NCBI GenBank assembly: GCA_963210315.1
Contig: OY723299.1
Location: 682,001-746,000, forward strand
DNA: 64,000 nucleotides
Source of the DNA: Rhynchopus euleeides
Lineage: Eukaryota > Euglenozoa > Diplonemea > Diplonemida > Diplonemidae
Reading direction: 5' to 3'
The number at the start of each line of letters is the position of its first letter. Position 1 is the first letter of the stretch. The position numbers were made by a program, and so were the translations under genes. The notes beneath the pieces are model-generated. The model worked only from the letters and a program-made list of their open reading frames with translations, was not told the origin of the DNA and made no database searches. Positions 53,001 through 62,808 of this stretch are shown piece by piece.

Positions 53001-53742
53001 GACCCGTAGTCGTACTTCCCCAGGTCCCGTGCGCGCGCCCCGTTCCGCTTGAAGTTGTGCTCCATCCCCCGCCAGATCTGCGAGAAGACGACGCGCACGA
53101 AGTTGTCGCGGTCCTTGCGCGTCTGTTCGTGAGTCAGTCCAAGCGAGTGCCCTATTTCGTGGGCCGCATTGCCGGTCGAGCACGAGCGCCCAATCGACAC
53201 CCAGTTCACCCCAGAGCTCCTCTTCCCGATCGGGGAGCTGCACCCGCCACCGTTGTAGAACGCCATGTACGGGCGCGGGCACGTCGACTCTGACCGGCAC
53301 CTGTTGAAGCGAAAGCACGTCTTCTGCTCCCACTCCCGCACCGCCCCGGAGATACGCGCGTCATCCTGGCGGAGAGAAGACGCCACCACGTAGTTCACCG
53401 CCTTCCCGATGGGGAACATCTGCGACCTGCCTGTGAGCGACGTCGACCCGAGTGCCTCCGCCTCACGCGCCAGCTCCGCCTCCATCCCGACACCCACCAC
53501 ATCGTGCCCGGAGTCAGCCCCAGGGCCCCCAGCAGCCGCCACCACCCCCCAGAGCGCTATCGCTGCAACCCCGTGCCACCAGGACGCCCCTGCACGCATC
53601 GTGAATCCACAGGGGGTGGGGAAGGGGGGGTACAGGTATAGGGTGTGCTCCGTGCAACCTGGATACGGGGCGGGGTGTACAGACAAGGCAACGACAACAA
53701 CAACGCAGCACAAGACCACCACCAACAGCGGCAAATCTGACT
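50095..53742. repeat. Segmental duplication, copy 2 (intact astacin locus)
   Basis: It matches 31009-35862 once that copy's insertion is set aside. It covers the whole astacin gene, ~1.1 kb of downstream non-coding DNA and ~140 bp upstream. The flanks outside are unrelated. Confidence 0.9.
51188..53599 (-). CDS. Secreted astacin (M12A) metalloprotease with two concanavalin-like domains (803 aa)
   Basis: It is a zinc endopeptidase acting outside the cell or in the secretory path. The start ATG at 53599 (MRAGASWWHGVAAIALWG) gives a signal peptide of ~23 residues. The frame upstream is open but would put a second hydrophobic stretch before it. The zinc motif HEIGHSLGLTHE is at 147-158 and the Met-turn SIMHYG at 200-205. 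Paired cysteines (such as CFRFNRC and SPRPYM-like spacing) suit the astacin fold. A beta domain spans ~250-350. Two ~175-residue jelly-roll domains (about 382-557 and 625-803, each starting NPNCVVSKEFGF and ending DEMELLC) probably bind glycans or matrix. Pro/Thr-rich linkers separate them. The propeptide is short. A near-identical, interrupted paralogue lies at 32065-35719. Confidence 0.93.
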   Translation of the reverse strand: MRAGASWWHGVAAIALWGVVAAAGGPGADSGHDVVGVGMEAELAREAEALGSTSLTGRSQMFPIGKAVNYVVASSLRQDDARISGAVREWEQKTCFRFNRCRSESTCPRPYMAFYNGGGCSSPIGKRSSGVNWVSIGRSCSTGNAAHEIGHSLGLTHEQTRKDRDNFVRVVFSQIWRGMEHNFKRNGARARDLGKYDYGSIMHYGTNFFTRGRGPTIISPEKIGQREGLSPGDVAAIQFMYNDCSATFSVPRCLASVDADTVHVVELSETFAVDFNALYDTARTMRVSYGGTAPAEGVRHMLREGATIRDTGFAEVRFTPTRAMSGGTYTLSATFTGSDGPAATCSVRVRVPALPTGAPPTALPPPPTSAPPTPQPPPPTGNPNCVVSKEFGFDSEEELRSAGGHVALSTQTKHSGAGSMLINEKERSSFFKFETLQPSHFSVYARVDLSDTELVFRLHAPGRGLVNIVYAGDGSLRHNRLGRGWSRWVTSDSDAVRLGVFQHIVVAFDWDSRTYSVSLDGKQVGDVQPMPTSLDGINSVQVNLSPYGPPPAYVDEMELLCVGSGQSAAPEPLPTTPAPATATPTAAPTRAPEPEPAPTPRTPTPTDTLQPESQPPPSPTGNPNCVVSKEFGFNSEEELRSAGGHVALSTLTKHSGAGSMLINEKERSSFFKFETLQPAHFSVYARVESTNAHLTFRLHAPAQGLVKVVHAGDGRLHHNRLGAGWWSRWVSSDSDAVRLGVFQHIVVAFDWDSRTYSVSLDGKHVGDVQPMPTSLDGIDSVEVSIGRWGSAPAYVDEMELLCS

Positions 53743-54855
53743 GCTGCATGGAGTGGGGTGTGGGGGGCGACACCAAGGAGACCTACCCCTCACACACCCT
53801 TGCGGACTCGGGATTTTTCCGAACCCTCCACATCTCCACGATAGAACCAGGCCTGCTCCTAATTATCGACACATCAACCCACCTTTTCGTCGGAATCCAC
53901 AAAGCAGGAACAGGCCTACAATACAACACGAATTTCTCGGGGAAAGGAGTCGCTATCCCCCCCCCCCCCACCACCTCCTCGCATCCCTGGCGAAACCGGT
54001 TTAAGAAACCGGTGGCCAATCTGGCTAGAAAATAACGGGATTTTTTTGTTGTCTGGATATTTTATCAATTTCCGACTACGGGGCCGCACCGTAACCTGCC
54101 ACGCACGCCCCATGCGAACTGCTCAACTCTCCCGTCATGACTCATCAGACATTAGGAGTGGCCTGAGCATGCTGGGGGTGAGGTGGTGTCGTAGTTATAC
54201 GTTCAGCATACGCTGTCGCCGAGAATATTTCGAAGAGAGTATGTTGGAGTGGGGGGAGAGAGTGGGTGGGGGTGGGGGTGGGGGGGACCTGCACGGCGGA
54301 CCCCCGCCCCCTGGAGCGGGGTCTGGACCCCCCCGATATCGGGAGTCTGCACTGCCTATTTTTGGTGCCCATACGACCCCCACCCTCGTCCGACCCCCGC
54401 TTTTCCGACACCCCACAAGGGTCTACCCCGACGTGCGGGAGTCCACCGTGTGGGTGAAAAAGCCCACCCCGCCCCCCACCCCCCCCAGACATCAGTAAGG
54501 GTTACCACTGTTATACCCAGAGCCCACCCCCCCCCCCCCCCCAGTATTTTGTGATTTTGAACAGACTATAACCCATCCCCTGCGGGAGGGATGGAGGGGG
54601 GGGGGGGGTGTGGGGTGGGGGCTGTGCCTTGCCCGTGTCTTCCACCGGATCCACGACATATCTAACACTAGTTATTTTTCTTTTTTACTTCTACTCCCCA
54701 TCACAACATACCCCAAACCCACCCACAAGACTGAAGGTTAGTACCACGTATTCACGTTGGGGGAAGGCTTTGTTCCCGCATCCCAAGGCAGAGCGTCGAC
54801 CGGGCCCATCCCACCCCACCCCCGCCTACCCCTGGAGGGGGCAGGGGAGGCCAGC
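53743..54855. other. Intergenic region with a strong G-quadruplex motif
   Basis: No gene is supported. 54263-54286 is a canonical four-tract G-quadruplex motif (GGGTGGGGGTGGGGG and so on). C runs lie at 54525-54542 and a G run at 54597-54609. The segment next to 54856 should hold the 3' UTR of the ankyrin gene. Confidence 0.55.
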
Positions 54856-56034
54856 TCATGCCTCCTCCAATAGAGCTGCAATCTCCTCGCGGGCTCCCAT
54901 CTTCACGAGATCTGCAATGGTCTGACCCAGTTGGTTCCGCGCCTGTTTGTCAGCCCCAGCCTCGAGGAGAACGGCCACTGCATCCTTCCGGTTGTTGCGC
55001 ACGGCACCGAGGAGCGGCGTGTTCCCCTTGTCGTCCGCCTTCTCAACGCCTGCCTTGTTTTGGAGCAGGCAGTTAAGCACCCCCTTCTCGGCACCACGCG
55101 CAGCGCTGTACCAGAGAGAGGTTTTGCCCGCAGAGTCAGCCTGGTCGACAGGGGAGCCTGCTTTGATCAGAGCAGACATAAGCTCGGCATCCCCGTGCAG
55201 CACGGCGTATTTCAACGCCCAGAAGTCGTCCGATGTGATGGTGACGTCAGCCTTGTGTTCGATCAGAAGCTTTGCTGTATCCGACTTGCCGCGCTTGCAT
55301 GCCAGGATGAGGGCTGTCAGTCCGGCATTCGTCTTGGTGTCGATCGCAGCGCCCTTATCGAGGAGAAGCTTGGTGCATTCGGTGAAGCCCGACTGCGCTG
55401 CGCGGTGAAGGGCTGTCATGCCGTTGTCGTCGGATGCCTTCAGATCCGCCCCCAGCTCCAGCAGCAGCGCACAGGTCGCGGTGTGCCCCTTGCGTGCCGC
55501 GACAAGGAGGGGGGTGTCGCAGCGCGTGCCTGCAACTGCGTTGATAGCAGCCCCGTGTTCTGCGAGGAAGCGCACTGTGCCCGTCTTGCCGTGCGTTGCG
55601 GCGATGGTGAGGAGGGTGCGGTCCTGCGGGTCGCGTGTGTCGATCTCATCTCCCACAGCCTGCAGGCAGAGAACCATCTTCTCGTAGAGGTCTTTGTCCT
55701 CCCACGTGCCGTCCTCCTTCTTCTCAGCACCGCCCTTGCCGACGAATTCGAGGAGGCGCAGGTCGTGGCGAACCGGGACATCCAGGTCGACGAGCTTCAG
55801 CTCCGCCGCCTTCTTTGGGGAGACGGACAGCTCGACCACGTCACCGCTCTCGAAACCCGACTCCTTCAGGGGCATGTCGTCCTTATCCAGCGTCCCGTTT
55901 GGGATCTTCATGCTGAAGCCGTCCATCACCCATGCCGCTGCGACGCTGTCGTGAAGATCGCGGATTGTGGCGCCCTCATCCACTGTGACCTCCTTCGTTT
56001 CCCCATTCATGCGGGTGAGAATATCAAGCTTCAT
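54856..56034 (-). CDS. Ubiquitin-like domain plus ankyrin repeats (392 aa)
   Basis: The start is ATG at 56034 (MKLDILTRMNGETKEVTV) in a CACC context. Residues 1-~75 form a ubiquitin-like fold (GATIRDLHDSVAAAW and LKESGFESGDVVELSV). After a linker to ~115 come about eight ankyrin repeats to the C-terminus. Well-formed ones include DRTLLTIAATHGKTGTV, DTPLLVAARKGHTATC, MTALHRAAQSGFTE and NTPLLGAVRNNRKDA. There is no signal peptide or membrane segment, so it is probably a cytosolic adaptor. The Ub-like plus repeat layout parallels the DUF4116 protein at 23968-25359, a shared design with different repeats. Confidence 0.92.
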   Translation of the reverse strand: MKLDILTRMNGETKEVTVDEGATIRDLHDSVAAAWVMDGFSMKIPNGTLDKDDMPLKESGFESGDVVELSVSPKKAAELKLVDLDVPVRHDLRLLEFVGKGGAEKKEDGTWEDKDLYEKMVLCLQAVGDEIDTRDPQDRTLLTIAATHGKTGTVRFLAEHGAAINAVAGTRCDTPLLVAARKGHTATCALLLELGADLKASDDNGMTALHRAAQSGFTECTKLLLDKGAAIDTKTNAGLTALILACKRGKSDTAKLLIEHKADVTITSDDFWALKYAVLHGDAELMSALIKAGSPVDQADSAGKTSLWYSAARGAEKGVLNCLLQNKAGVEKADDKGNTPLLGAVRNNRKDAVAVLLEAGADKQARNQLGQTIADLVKMGAREEIAALLEEA

Positions 56035-56604
56035 GGTGGCGAACGCAGAACACCCTCACTCGGATACACCTATAGAGCGGTGCGGCTGGGTGTCTTTGTG
56101 CTACGAGGTATGATGCTGGGGTCAGGGGCTTTCTCAGACCACGGCACTATTACAGCACACCTCGATTCAAGAAAGGGGTAATGCGGGTGGGTGGGTGGGT
56201 GGGGGTTGAAACTGCTTCCAACGCAAAGTCGGCTTCTGTTTTCTGGAAGAATCGTTGAACAGACGACCCCTCTCGCTCGCTACGATAGTCTAGGAAATAT
56301 GAAACGGCGTACAAGGAATGTGGAACACCAACAGTTTTGAGAATTGGTACAAGTTGGCAACACCCACAGCGATAATACCCGTGGTGGGTGTGAAGACGGG
56401 GGGGGGGAGGAAGGAGGAATGCAAAGAGATGGAAAGTCGCTCGGAAAAGCCAAGAAGAGCATTCGATACTTCTTCTGCTAACCGCCGCATTCCCCTTTTC
56501 TTTTTGCCGTACTATTTTTCTGTTGAAATCGTTCATTTTTTTTTTTGAAACATTACGCCTGCGGGCTCTCGAAACAAAAGGGACACACCACCCCACCCCC
56601 CCCC
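56035..56604. other. Upstream flank of the ankyrin gene
   Basis: No gene is seen. A GGGT microsatellite lies at about 56188-56208 and a C run at 56596-56604, directly abutting the next element. Confidence 0.5.
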
Positions 56605-57845
56605 CAGGGATCAAGAATACGCGTCTGACCCCCCACGTATTCGTATTAATACGTATTAATACGAATACGTATTAATACGTCGAATACGTGTAATACGCGT
56701 GGTTTTGGCGACCCTTCTTTCCCTCAGTGGTTTGGGGTATTTTCCCTTCCGGTGTCTGTTTTGTGAGGTTTTTGGGGTGGAGAGGGGGTTCTTCCGGGAT
56801 CGCGATGTCTGCAGAACATGTTGACGCGCTGCGGGAAGCACATATTCGTTGCGAGTTTGTGCTTCTCCAGTGTGTTTGAACCTCAGACGCCGTCCATGAC
56901 GACGCCACCCTCGAACTGACGGACACGGACGATCCAAGACGGGATCGGTCACGATCCTTTGTCTTCGTCTCCTTGGCTGACACAGTGCTCAGCCGGTGCG
57001 ATCTGCCCCACATACAAGCACTCAGTTGACCAGATATCGCCACTCAGTTGATGTGGTTTCGCCTGTTCTACCACCTGGGGAGGGCGCAGGGTCGGTGTAC
57101 GCCTCAACCTGGCGTTGCGGGTACCCTTCAGGTGCAGGAAGGCCGGGTTTGCAGGGCCTCCTTCGTGATTACGAATGCCCCATTTCAGCTCCGCCCGACA
57201 CATGGTTGCTCCGTGCTCTTCATAGCGCGGGTCCGGCCTCTGCAGCCGACGGGTTGTGAGCCCATGAGGGGGTCTACAGCACAACTCAAGGAGGGAAAGG
57301 GGGCTGAACCAAAAACCCACGTATTTCAGGAAAATACCCCCCACGTATTCGTATTAACCCTTTAAGTCCCAAGGCTATTTTGGGCCATTTTGGCCGATTT
57401 TTCTCCTTGGACACCAAGTTGCTTCAATTTTCGTTTTTCTGCCCGACCCTGGCCGTAAATGAACGCGTTTGACTGAAAGATTCCACGATGGCCATTTTTT
57501 GGCCCCGAAAAAAATGTCTCTTTTTTCGCATGGCCAACAAACAGTGAATTTGAGGGTGAAAAAAATGGCAGATTTTCGAAAGCAAAAATTTTTGGGTGCC
57601 GGGGCTCCCCAAAAAGTCATCCGAAGATGGCGTTATTGGAAAGAACGAGTCAAATTGCATCAGGGGATAAGATAGGTCTGGTTTTCCGGTTTTCAAAACC
57701 AGGGTTTCCCGGTTTCCGGTTTTCTGGAAAAAAAAAAGGCCGATCGGATTTTCGCCGGTTTTTGGGGAACCTTTGTGACAGTCAACCAGTGGGACCATTA
57801 GCCAAAAAAATATGGAAAGTGACCCCATCGTGATCCGCACGGAGC

Positions 57846-58296
57846 TCAAACAGTCAAAAGAAAGCAGAGAAGCGGAGAAAAGGAGCCCAGCGGGACCCGG
57901 TGGGTGGTGATGTCCTCGTCATGCAGGTCTTCTAGCTTGATCATTCCGACCGCACCGTACTCCTTCTGGGCGGCTTGCCGAGCGCATGCACTCAATCTCG
58001 TTGCGGTGCACACTGCCAAGGACCACCCTGTCATCCACGCAAGCTACGACCTTGTCTCGAGCACGTTTGCCTTGCTGGGGATGGCACATGCAAACTCCGA
58101 TGTTTTCGGGAGTGCATGTCCGCTTTGGAGAGGATCGACGGATTCGGGTTCTGGCGGGACCGCGATTTGTGCAGTGTTGGAGACACCCGCTGGTGTTCGC
58201 ATGAGCGCACGTTGTGCGCATCGTCTGACTGACTGCCTCAAGGGGGTGGTCATGCAACAAGCTCGACCATGAAGGTAGTTGCCCTTCGTGAGGCAT
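57846..58296 (-). pseudogene. Possible remnant of piggyBac transposase C-terminus
   Basis: In one frame (58296-57919) the stretch DKVVACVDDRVVLGSVHRNE resembles the WxDxRxVxxLST(x)H strand of piggyBac transposases. In another frame (58034-57846) QKEYGAVGMIKLED, TTHRVPLG and SPLLCFLLTV resembles the YNxxMGGVD...RR...FFxLL segment that follows it. The frame is broken between them and the catalytic Asp residues are not found. The position inside a piggyBac-ended element supports the reading, but the match is by eye only. Confidence 0.3.
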
Positions 58297-59063
58297 ACCA
58301 GCAGAGCAGCACCCTCAGGGGGGTTTGTCCTGATGCGGGAGGTGATGCGAAGCCGCGCTCCGTCAGTACGTGGACGCATTGAAAGCTCAGTTCCGTCCCT
58401 TCGGGGAGCTGCGTGGAGCAACACGCCACTGCTGTTCGGCAGAGCCTGGTCCAGCCGTGTTGGGTGTGATTCTGAGAGGGTTTGCGCGGGTCGCGCGCGC
58501 CGAAGGCGCGCGCGAAAAATTTCAAAACCAGAAAAACCGGAAAACGGCGCCAGAAAAAAAGTCTATCTTATACCCTGATTGCATCGACGAAAAAAAAAGT
58601 TCGGCCAAAAAGACTGAGAATGAAGCCACTGAATGGGCAAGGCGGTTTTTGCCTATGTTCAGTGCCTATTTTCCCTTTGAAACCGTGGGAAAACACCCGA
58701 AAAGGGTTATTTCCTCAATCACTCGCAGGAAGTCTGTCTCAGACGGCTGCAAGGGCAACTGTTGTGCTTCGCAGCAGTGCTGAGCCAGAGAGAGTGTTCG
58801 CAGAGATGTCGCCATGCGCTCGCTCTACTACCCCGGGATGTCGCCAGTGTCCGTCTACCCTCTCCTCTGAGTTCTCGACCAGATGTCGCCGCAGAGAGGA
58901 CAGCACCCCGCGTCTCGTATTATTGCAGACTACTCGGTGCTGCAACTGCGCACGGAAGAGAGAAGCGCCTCGAATATGTTCTCCCCAAGTAGATCCGACA
59001 CTCTTCTGGTTTAGCTTGGCTCAATCTGGGCACGGCCCAAGGCCAGGATAAGATATCACCCAG

Positions 59064-59444
59064 ACCTGGGACCCCCGTGTATAAGCCCCCCCTCCCTTTC
59101 CCCCGTGCTTAAGTCCCCCCCCTGGGGGTCTGGCAGGGGGGGGGAACTTAAACACAGGTGGACCTAAACACGGGGTGGGCCGGTCTGGAGGGTCATCAAG
59201 TGGCCGCGAGGCCACCTGGTGCCCTCCAGGTGCTGTCAGAGTCGAAAAGGGGGGTGCCAAAAGTCCATCCGGACCAGAATCACCCCCCCTACGACGGAAG
59301 CGGAAGAGGTCTTCTTGGTCTCCACCGTGCCACCCCCGTGTTTAAGCCCCCCCTGCGTTTAGGTCCGCCCCCCCCCCGTGTTTAAGTCCCCCCGGCCGAA
59401 AATCGTCTCCAAGGGGGGGGACTTAAACACGGGGGGTCCCAGGT
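59064..59444. mobile_element. 381 bp element with ACCTGGGACCCCC ends and GTGTTTAAG repeats
   Basis: The left end ACCTGGGACCCCCGTGT (59064) has an inverse ending at 59444 that differs by one extra C. CCCCCGTGTTTAAGTCCCCCC and its inverse recur inside at about 59101, 59141, 59335 and 59376. It lies within the piggyBac-like element and has no coding capacity. Confidence 0.65.
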
Positions 59445-59902
59445 ACATTTGACAGGCGAGGAATTCACAATCAGGCACTCCCTTGCCTTCAGTTGACACG
59501 TGCACCACATCGGGGTATATCTGGGCGGGTCTTGATTCCTTGGAAAGGTTCTCGAGTCCCCTTTACCAGATGGCCAGGGTCGGGCACAAAGACCCCCGGC
59601 AAAGTATGCCAGACCTTGTTGGGGTGTGCACAGAAAACCAAGGGCCCAGAATGCTGTTTTCACCCGAAAACCCGACCTGGGCCCAGATTCTCAGGGGTGA
59701 CGGCGGGCAACCGACAGACAGATATCTCGTCGATTTTTGTTGTCTTGAAAAGAACTGTCCAAACCCTTTTCATGGTGCCCAGGGTTTGCCAAAAAGACAA
59801 AAATGCGTGCTAACAAAATGTGAACCGAAAGTGTAGGCGCAATATATTGCGCCTTGGGACTTAAAGGGTTAACACGTTTAATACGCGTATTTTTGAACCC
59901 TG

Positions 59903-60206
59903 ACCCCCCCCCCCCCCACCCCCCATTTCACTAACTCACAACACACGCCCCTCTCCCCACCCCCACCCCCCCTTCATCAGACGAGGGGACACCTCCAAAC
60001 CCTTTCCCGCCAAACGTTCTGTATGGAATGACACGGGCCTTCGCTCCGTGTCACTGTGTGCCAAAACTGTGCCACTGCCCAGGCAGTTTATGGCTCACTG
60101 TCACACTCACTTTCCTGCACTTCTGACACCGAAGGAAAGCCCCCTCCCCCACACAGCCCGAAGCGTGACTAACACATGCACCACCCTCCCCTCCCCTCCC
60201 CACAAA
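59903..60206. other. C-rich 3' flank
   Basis: There is no gene. Long C runs occur at 59904-59917 and around 59955-59975. GGGCCTTCGCTC and GTGCCACTG phrases near 60030-60085 also occur near 16005-16100. Confidence 0.5.
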
Positions 60207-62207
60207 TCACCCAAACAGCCCCGGGGGCAGAAACGGATTCGGCTCGGGCACCGGGGGCGGTGTCTCCGGTGCGCAGCACCGGAGCAGGAGGACAACCTGC
60301 CTTTCGCCGTCCGCCAGACGTGACAGATAGCTGAGGATCGATTCCCGCCGGTGCCGCGCCGCCTCCAGGTCACCCCCAGCCGGTGCGGGGCAGCCGGGCT
60401 TCCTGCGCGACGCGGGGGGACCCCCTGAACTGGCCTCCGCTACACGCCTGTCGTGCCTGAGCAGTTTTCGGCGAACTCGCTCCGACTCCTCCCGCAACGC
60501 GCCGGAAAAGGACAGCACGACAGCAGGATCGGGCACCACACCCGCCGCCGCCACCTCGCTGGTGTAGTCAACCCACTTCTGCAGGACAGACGGCTGATTC
60601 TGCTGAGGCTGCTGCTGCAGGGAAACCCGGGAGGCGTGCCCTCCCGCAGCTGCAAAATCTTCCCCGCACACCTCCTCCTCCATCGTATCAGGGGGAGCGC
60701 GATGGAGAACCCCACGTGACATGTCAAAACCGGATATTTTTGGTGGAGAATTCTCTGCTGAAAACCCTGCGGATTCCCCGCTGAGCATCCCGTTGTGTAT
60801 GGTGTCGTCCTCCTTGTCAGGCCTCCCGATCTCCGCGAGCAGCCTCGGGGAAACCAGCGGGATCCGGAGCAACTGCTCTTCGACAGCATCCCAATCCCCC
60901 GATGCGCGGAGAGACTCCACAGAAGGGTCGAGGTGGCGCAGCGTCCTGCGGATCTCCTCCGGAATTTTCTGCGGGGATGCCCGGAATCTGTTCACCCCTG
61001 GGAGCGGCTCGGCAGAGCGGGGCAGCGTGGATCTCGGCAGAAAAACCTTCTCCCTCGCATCCGCTGTGGAACACATCTTCCCGAGGATAAAACATGCGGA
61101 CCCCGGGGCAAGCTGGGCCAACGAGGTGAGCGGTGCCCACGACCCATCCCCCCAGCCCTGGCACTGGCACAGTATCTCTGAAAACCCGACCCGGGAAGCA
61201 AGAGGCTTTGCCTTGGGATGCAGCATCAGGTTAGCCCCAGCGGAGCGCTTCTCCGAGAGGATCATGTGGTTTAGAAGCACCCCTCGGATGTGATCCGCAG
61301 CCTCCAGCAGGTCAACCGGGCGCCGGTTTAAGGGCACCCTGAGGCAGAGGAGCTCCCCATCCAACCCGACCGTCGCACACGATATGTCAAAGGGGGAAAT
61401 AGCATCCCGAAGCGTCACCGCCTCCTCCCCTCCCACAGGGGCAGCAGGCCTGTGGGTGGCGCCTGAAGCGAATCGGAGCCCCCCTCCTCCTCCTCCACCT
61501 CCCCCCCGAAGAACAGCCCCGCCCCTCCCCGGCGAGGGTGTCGGAGGCATTCCCCAGGGCAGGCTGCCCTGCGGCTGCCACCCCGCCTCGCTCCCAGTCC
61601 CCCCCACAGAGCGTGGTGCGGGTGACGGTGAGGTCGGGTGGTGAGGTGCCGCCGGGGGGCTGACCCCCCTCCCACCAGGCACCACGGGGGACCTGGGAGG
61701 GGACGGGAGTGACAGGCTGCTGAGCGGTTGGGGTGTGCCTCCTCCACCACCGGTTTGAAGCAGGGTGGATTTCTCTTTGGCAAGCCTTCTGCGGACCCCG
61801 CAGGGGAGTGGTGCTGCGGTGGGTGTTGGGGTCGCGGGGTGCACGGCACGGCGACCGACGGGGCGGGTCTGCCCAGGCCTTGCTGGGGAGCACCCCGCAC
61901 GCCTCGGCGAAACGGCACGGCTGGCACCGGGGGCGGCGGCGGAAGGCGGTGCGGCAGAACCACGCCCCTTCCCCAGCCTCGGCCTCCCCCCCGTGGGGGT
62001 CGGAGTTGCCACCCCACCCCCTTCCCTCCCCTCCCGAGACCCTGGGGGATGCTTCTGCTCCGCAATCCGAAACGTCACCATCTCCGCCGCCCGCGCGGAG
62101 GGCGACGTGAACCCCCTGCGGTGCGTCGGGGAGATGCCCTCATCACTGCTGAAAGCAGCTGCTCCAAAGAGAACGCCGTGCCTCTGCCGGTTGGGCACCA
62201 CCGCCAT
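60207..62207 (-). CDS. Unknown protein with a disordered N-terminus and folded C-terminal half (666 aa)
   Basis: The start is ATG at 62207 (MAVVPNRQRHGVLFG), the first ATG after a pyrimidine/C run. Residues ~50-260 are Pro/Gly/Ser/Arg-rich and surely disordered. From ~265 (EEAVTLRDAISPFDISCATV) the composition becomes ordinary and helical, with a Cys pair in LCQCQGWG and a long charged helix near 560-640 (ALREESERVRRKLLRHDRR). No domain is recognised. The absence of a signal peptide suggests a cytosolic or nuclear protein. Confidence 0.65.
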   Translation of the reverse strand: MAVVPNRQRHGVLFGAAAFSSDEGISPTHRRGFTSPSARAAEMVTFRIAEQKHPPGSREGREGGGVATPTPTGGRPRLGKGRGSAAPPSAAAPGASRAVSPRRAGCSPARPGQTRPVGRRAVHPATPTPTAAPLPCGVRRRLAKEKSTLLQTGGGGGTPQPLSSLSLPSPPRSPVVPGGRGVSPPAAPHHPTSPSPAPRSVGGTGSEAGWQPQGSLPWGMPPTPSPGRGGAVLRGGGGGGGGGLRFASGATHRPAAPVGGEEAVTLRDAISPFDISCATVGLDGELLCLRVPLNRRPVDLLEAADHIRGVLLNHMILSEKRSAGANLMLHPKAKPLASRVGFSEILCQCQGWGDGSWAPLTSLAQLAPGSACFILGKMCSTADAREKVFLPRSTLPRSAEPLPGVNRFRASPQKIPEEIRRTLRHLDPSVESLRASGDWDAVEEQLLRIPLVSPRLLAEIGRPDKEDDTIHNGMLSGESAGFSAENSPPKISGFDMSRGVLHRAPPDTMEEEVCGEDFAAAGGHASRVSLQQQPQQNQPSVLQKWVDYTSEVAAAGVVPDPAVVLSFSGALREESERVRRKLLRHDRRVAEASSGGPPASRRKPGCPAPAGGDLEAARHRRESILSYLSRLADGERQVVLLLRCCAPETPPPVPEPNPFLPPGLFG

Positions 62208-62808
62208 CACGGGGGGGGGGGGGGAAGCCAGGGCTTCGGGAGGCAGGGCGAGGAGAGCGTGTGAGGAGAAGGGGGAGATGGGGTGGATTCGTCTTGTTTG
62301 GAACAGAGATAGAGAGAGTGCAGTGTGGTGTGGTGCGTGTGTGTGTTACGGGAGAGGAGTCGAGGGGGGGGGGGGGGTGTGCCTCAAAGGGGGGGGAGGA
62401 AGAGAGAGAGACAGGGAGGCAGTGATACAAAAGCAAATCCGGGGGAAAAAATCTATCACGGCCGCACCGCTCCGGAGGGAGTGGGTGTGGGTGTGCTTTG
62501 CATGGGTGTCGATGTGTGTACGCGTGGGATCGGATCTGTCGTTTGGCAAAAGTTGGCAAAGTCGAAGGATCGAGTCGCTGGGGGGGGGGGGGGTGGGTGG
62601 GTGGGGTGGGAAGGGTTGGAAGGGTGGGAGAGGCGCGGCACGCTGCCTGGCGGTGTGTATACGGTCTACGAAACCGAGAGGGGCTGAGGAATCCAAAACC
62701 CTTCCTGCGAGTGGGGTGGAGGGTGTGATTGTGATGTGTGTGTGTGTGTGGTGACCACGTTTTGTGTGGGGAGATCCTGCGCGGATCATTGCCCACCCCC
62801 GCCCATTT
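62208..62808. other. Intergenic, G-rich with microsatellites
   Basis: G runs lie at 62211-62224, 62366-62377 and 62580-62592, and a GT run at about 62735-62750. There is no supported gene. The right end holds the 3' UTR of the RNase H gene. Confidence 0.55.

Larger units (their letters stand above)
57358..59868. mobile_element. piggyBac-like element, 2.5 kb, with TTAA target duplication
   Basis: TTAA flanks it on both sides (57354-57357 and 59869-59872). The ends read CCCTTTAAGTCCCAAGGC and its inverse, GCCTTGGGACTTAAAGGG. TTAA duplication with CCCTTT ends defines the piggyBac superfamily. It inserted into the TTAA of the family 8 palindrome array. The interior is decayed; a possible transposase C-terminus is annotated separately. 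A smaller element (59064-59444) is nested inside. Confidence 0.85.
56605..59902. mobile_element. hAT-like element with ACGTATTAATACG arrays (family 8), holding a nested element
   Basis: The left end CAGGGATCAAGAATACGCGT (56605-56624) pairs with the inverse of 59883-59902 at 17 of 20 positions. CAGGG ends are typical of hAT elements. C runs flank both sides and mask the exact 8 bp duplication. Arrays of ATTAATACGTATT palindromes occur at 56632-56698 and 57336-57357, with a remnant at 59869-59890. Without the nested piggyBac-like insert it would be ~780 bp and non-coding. Confidence 0.7.
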
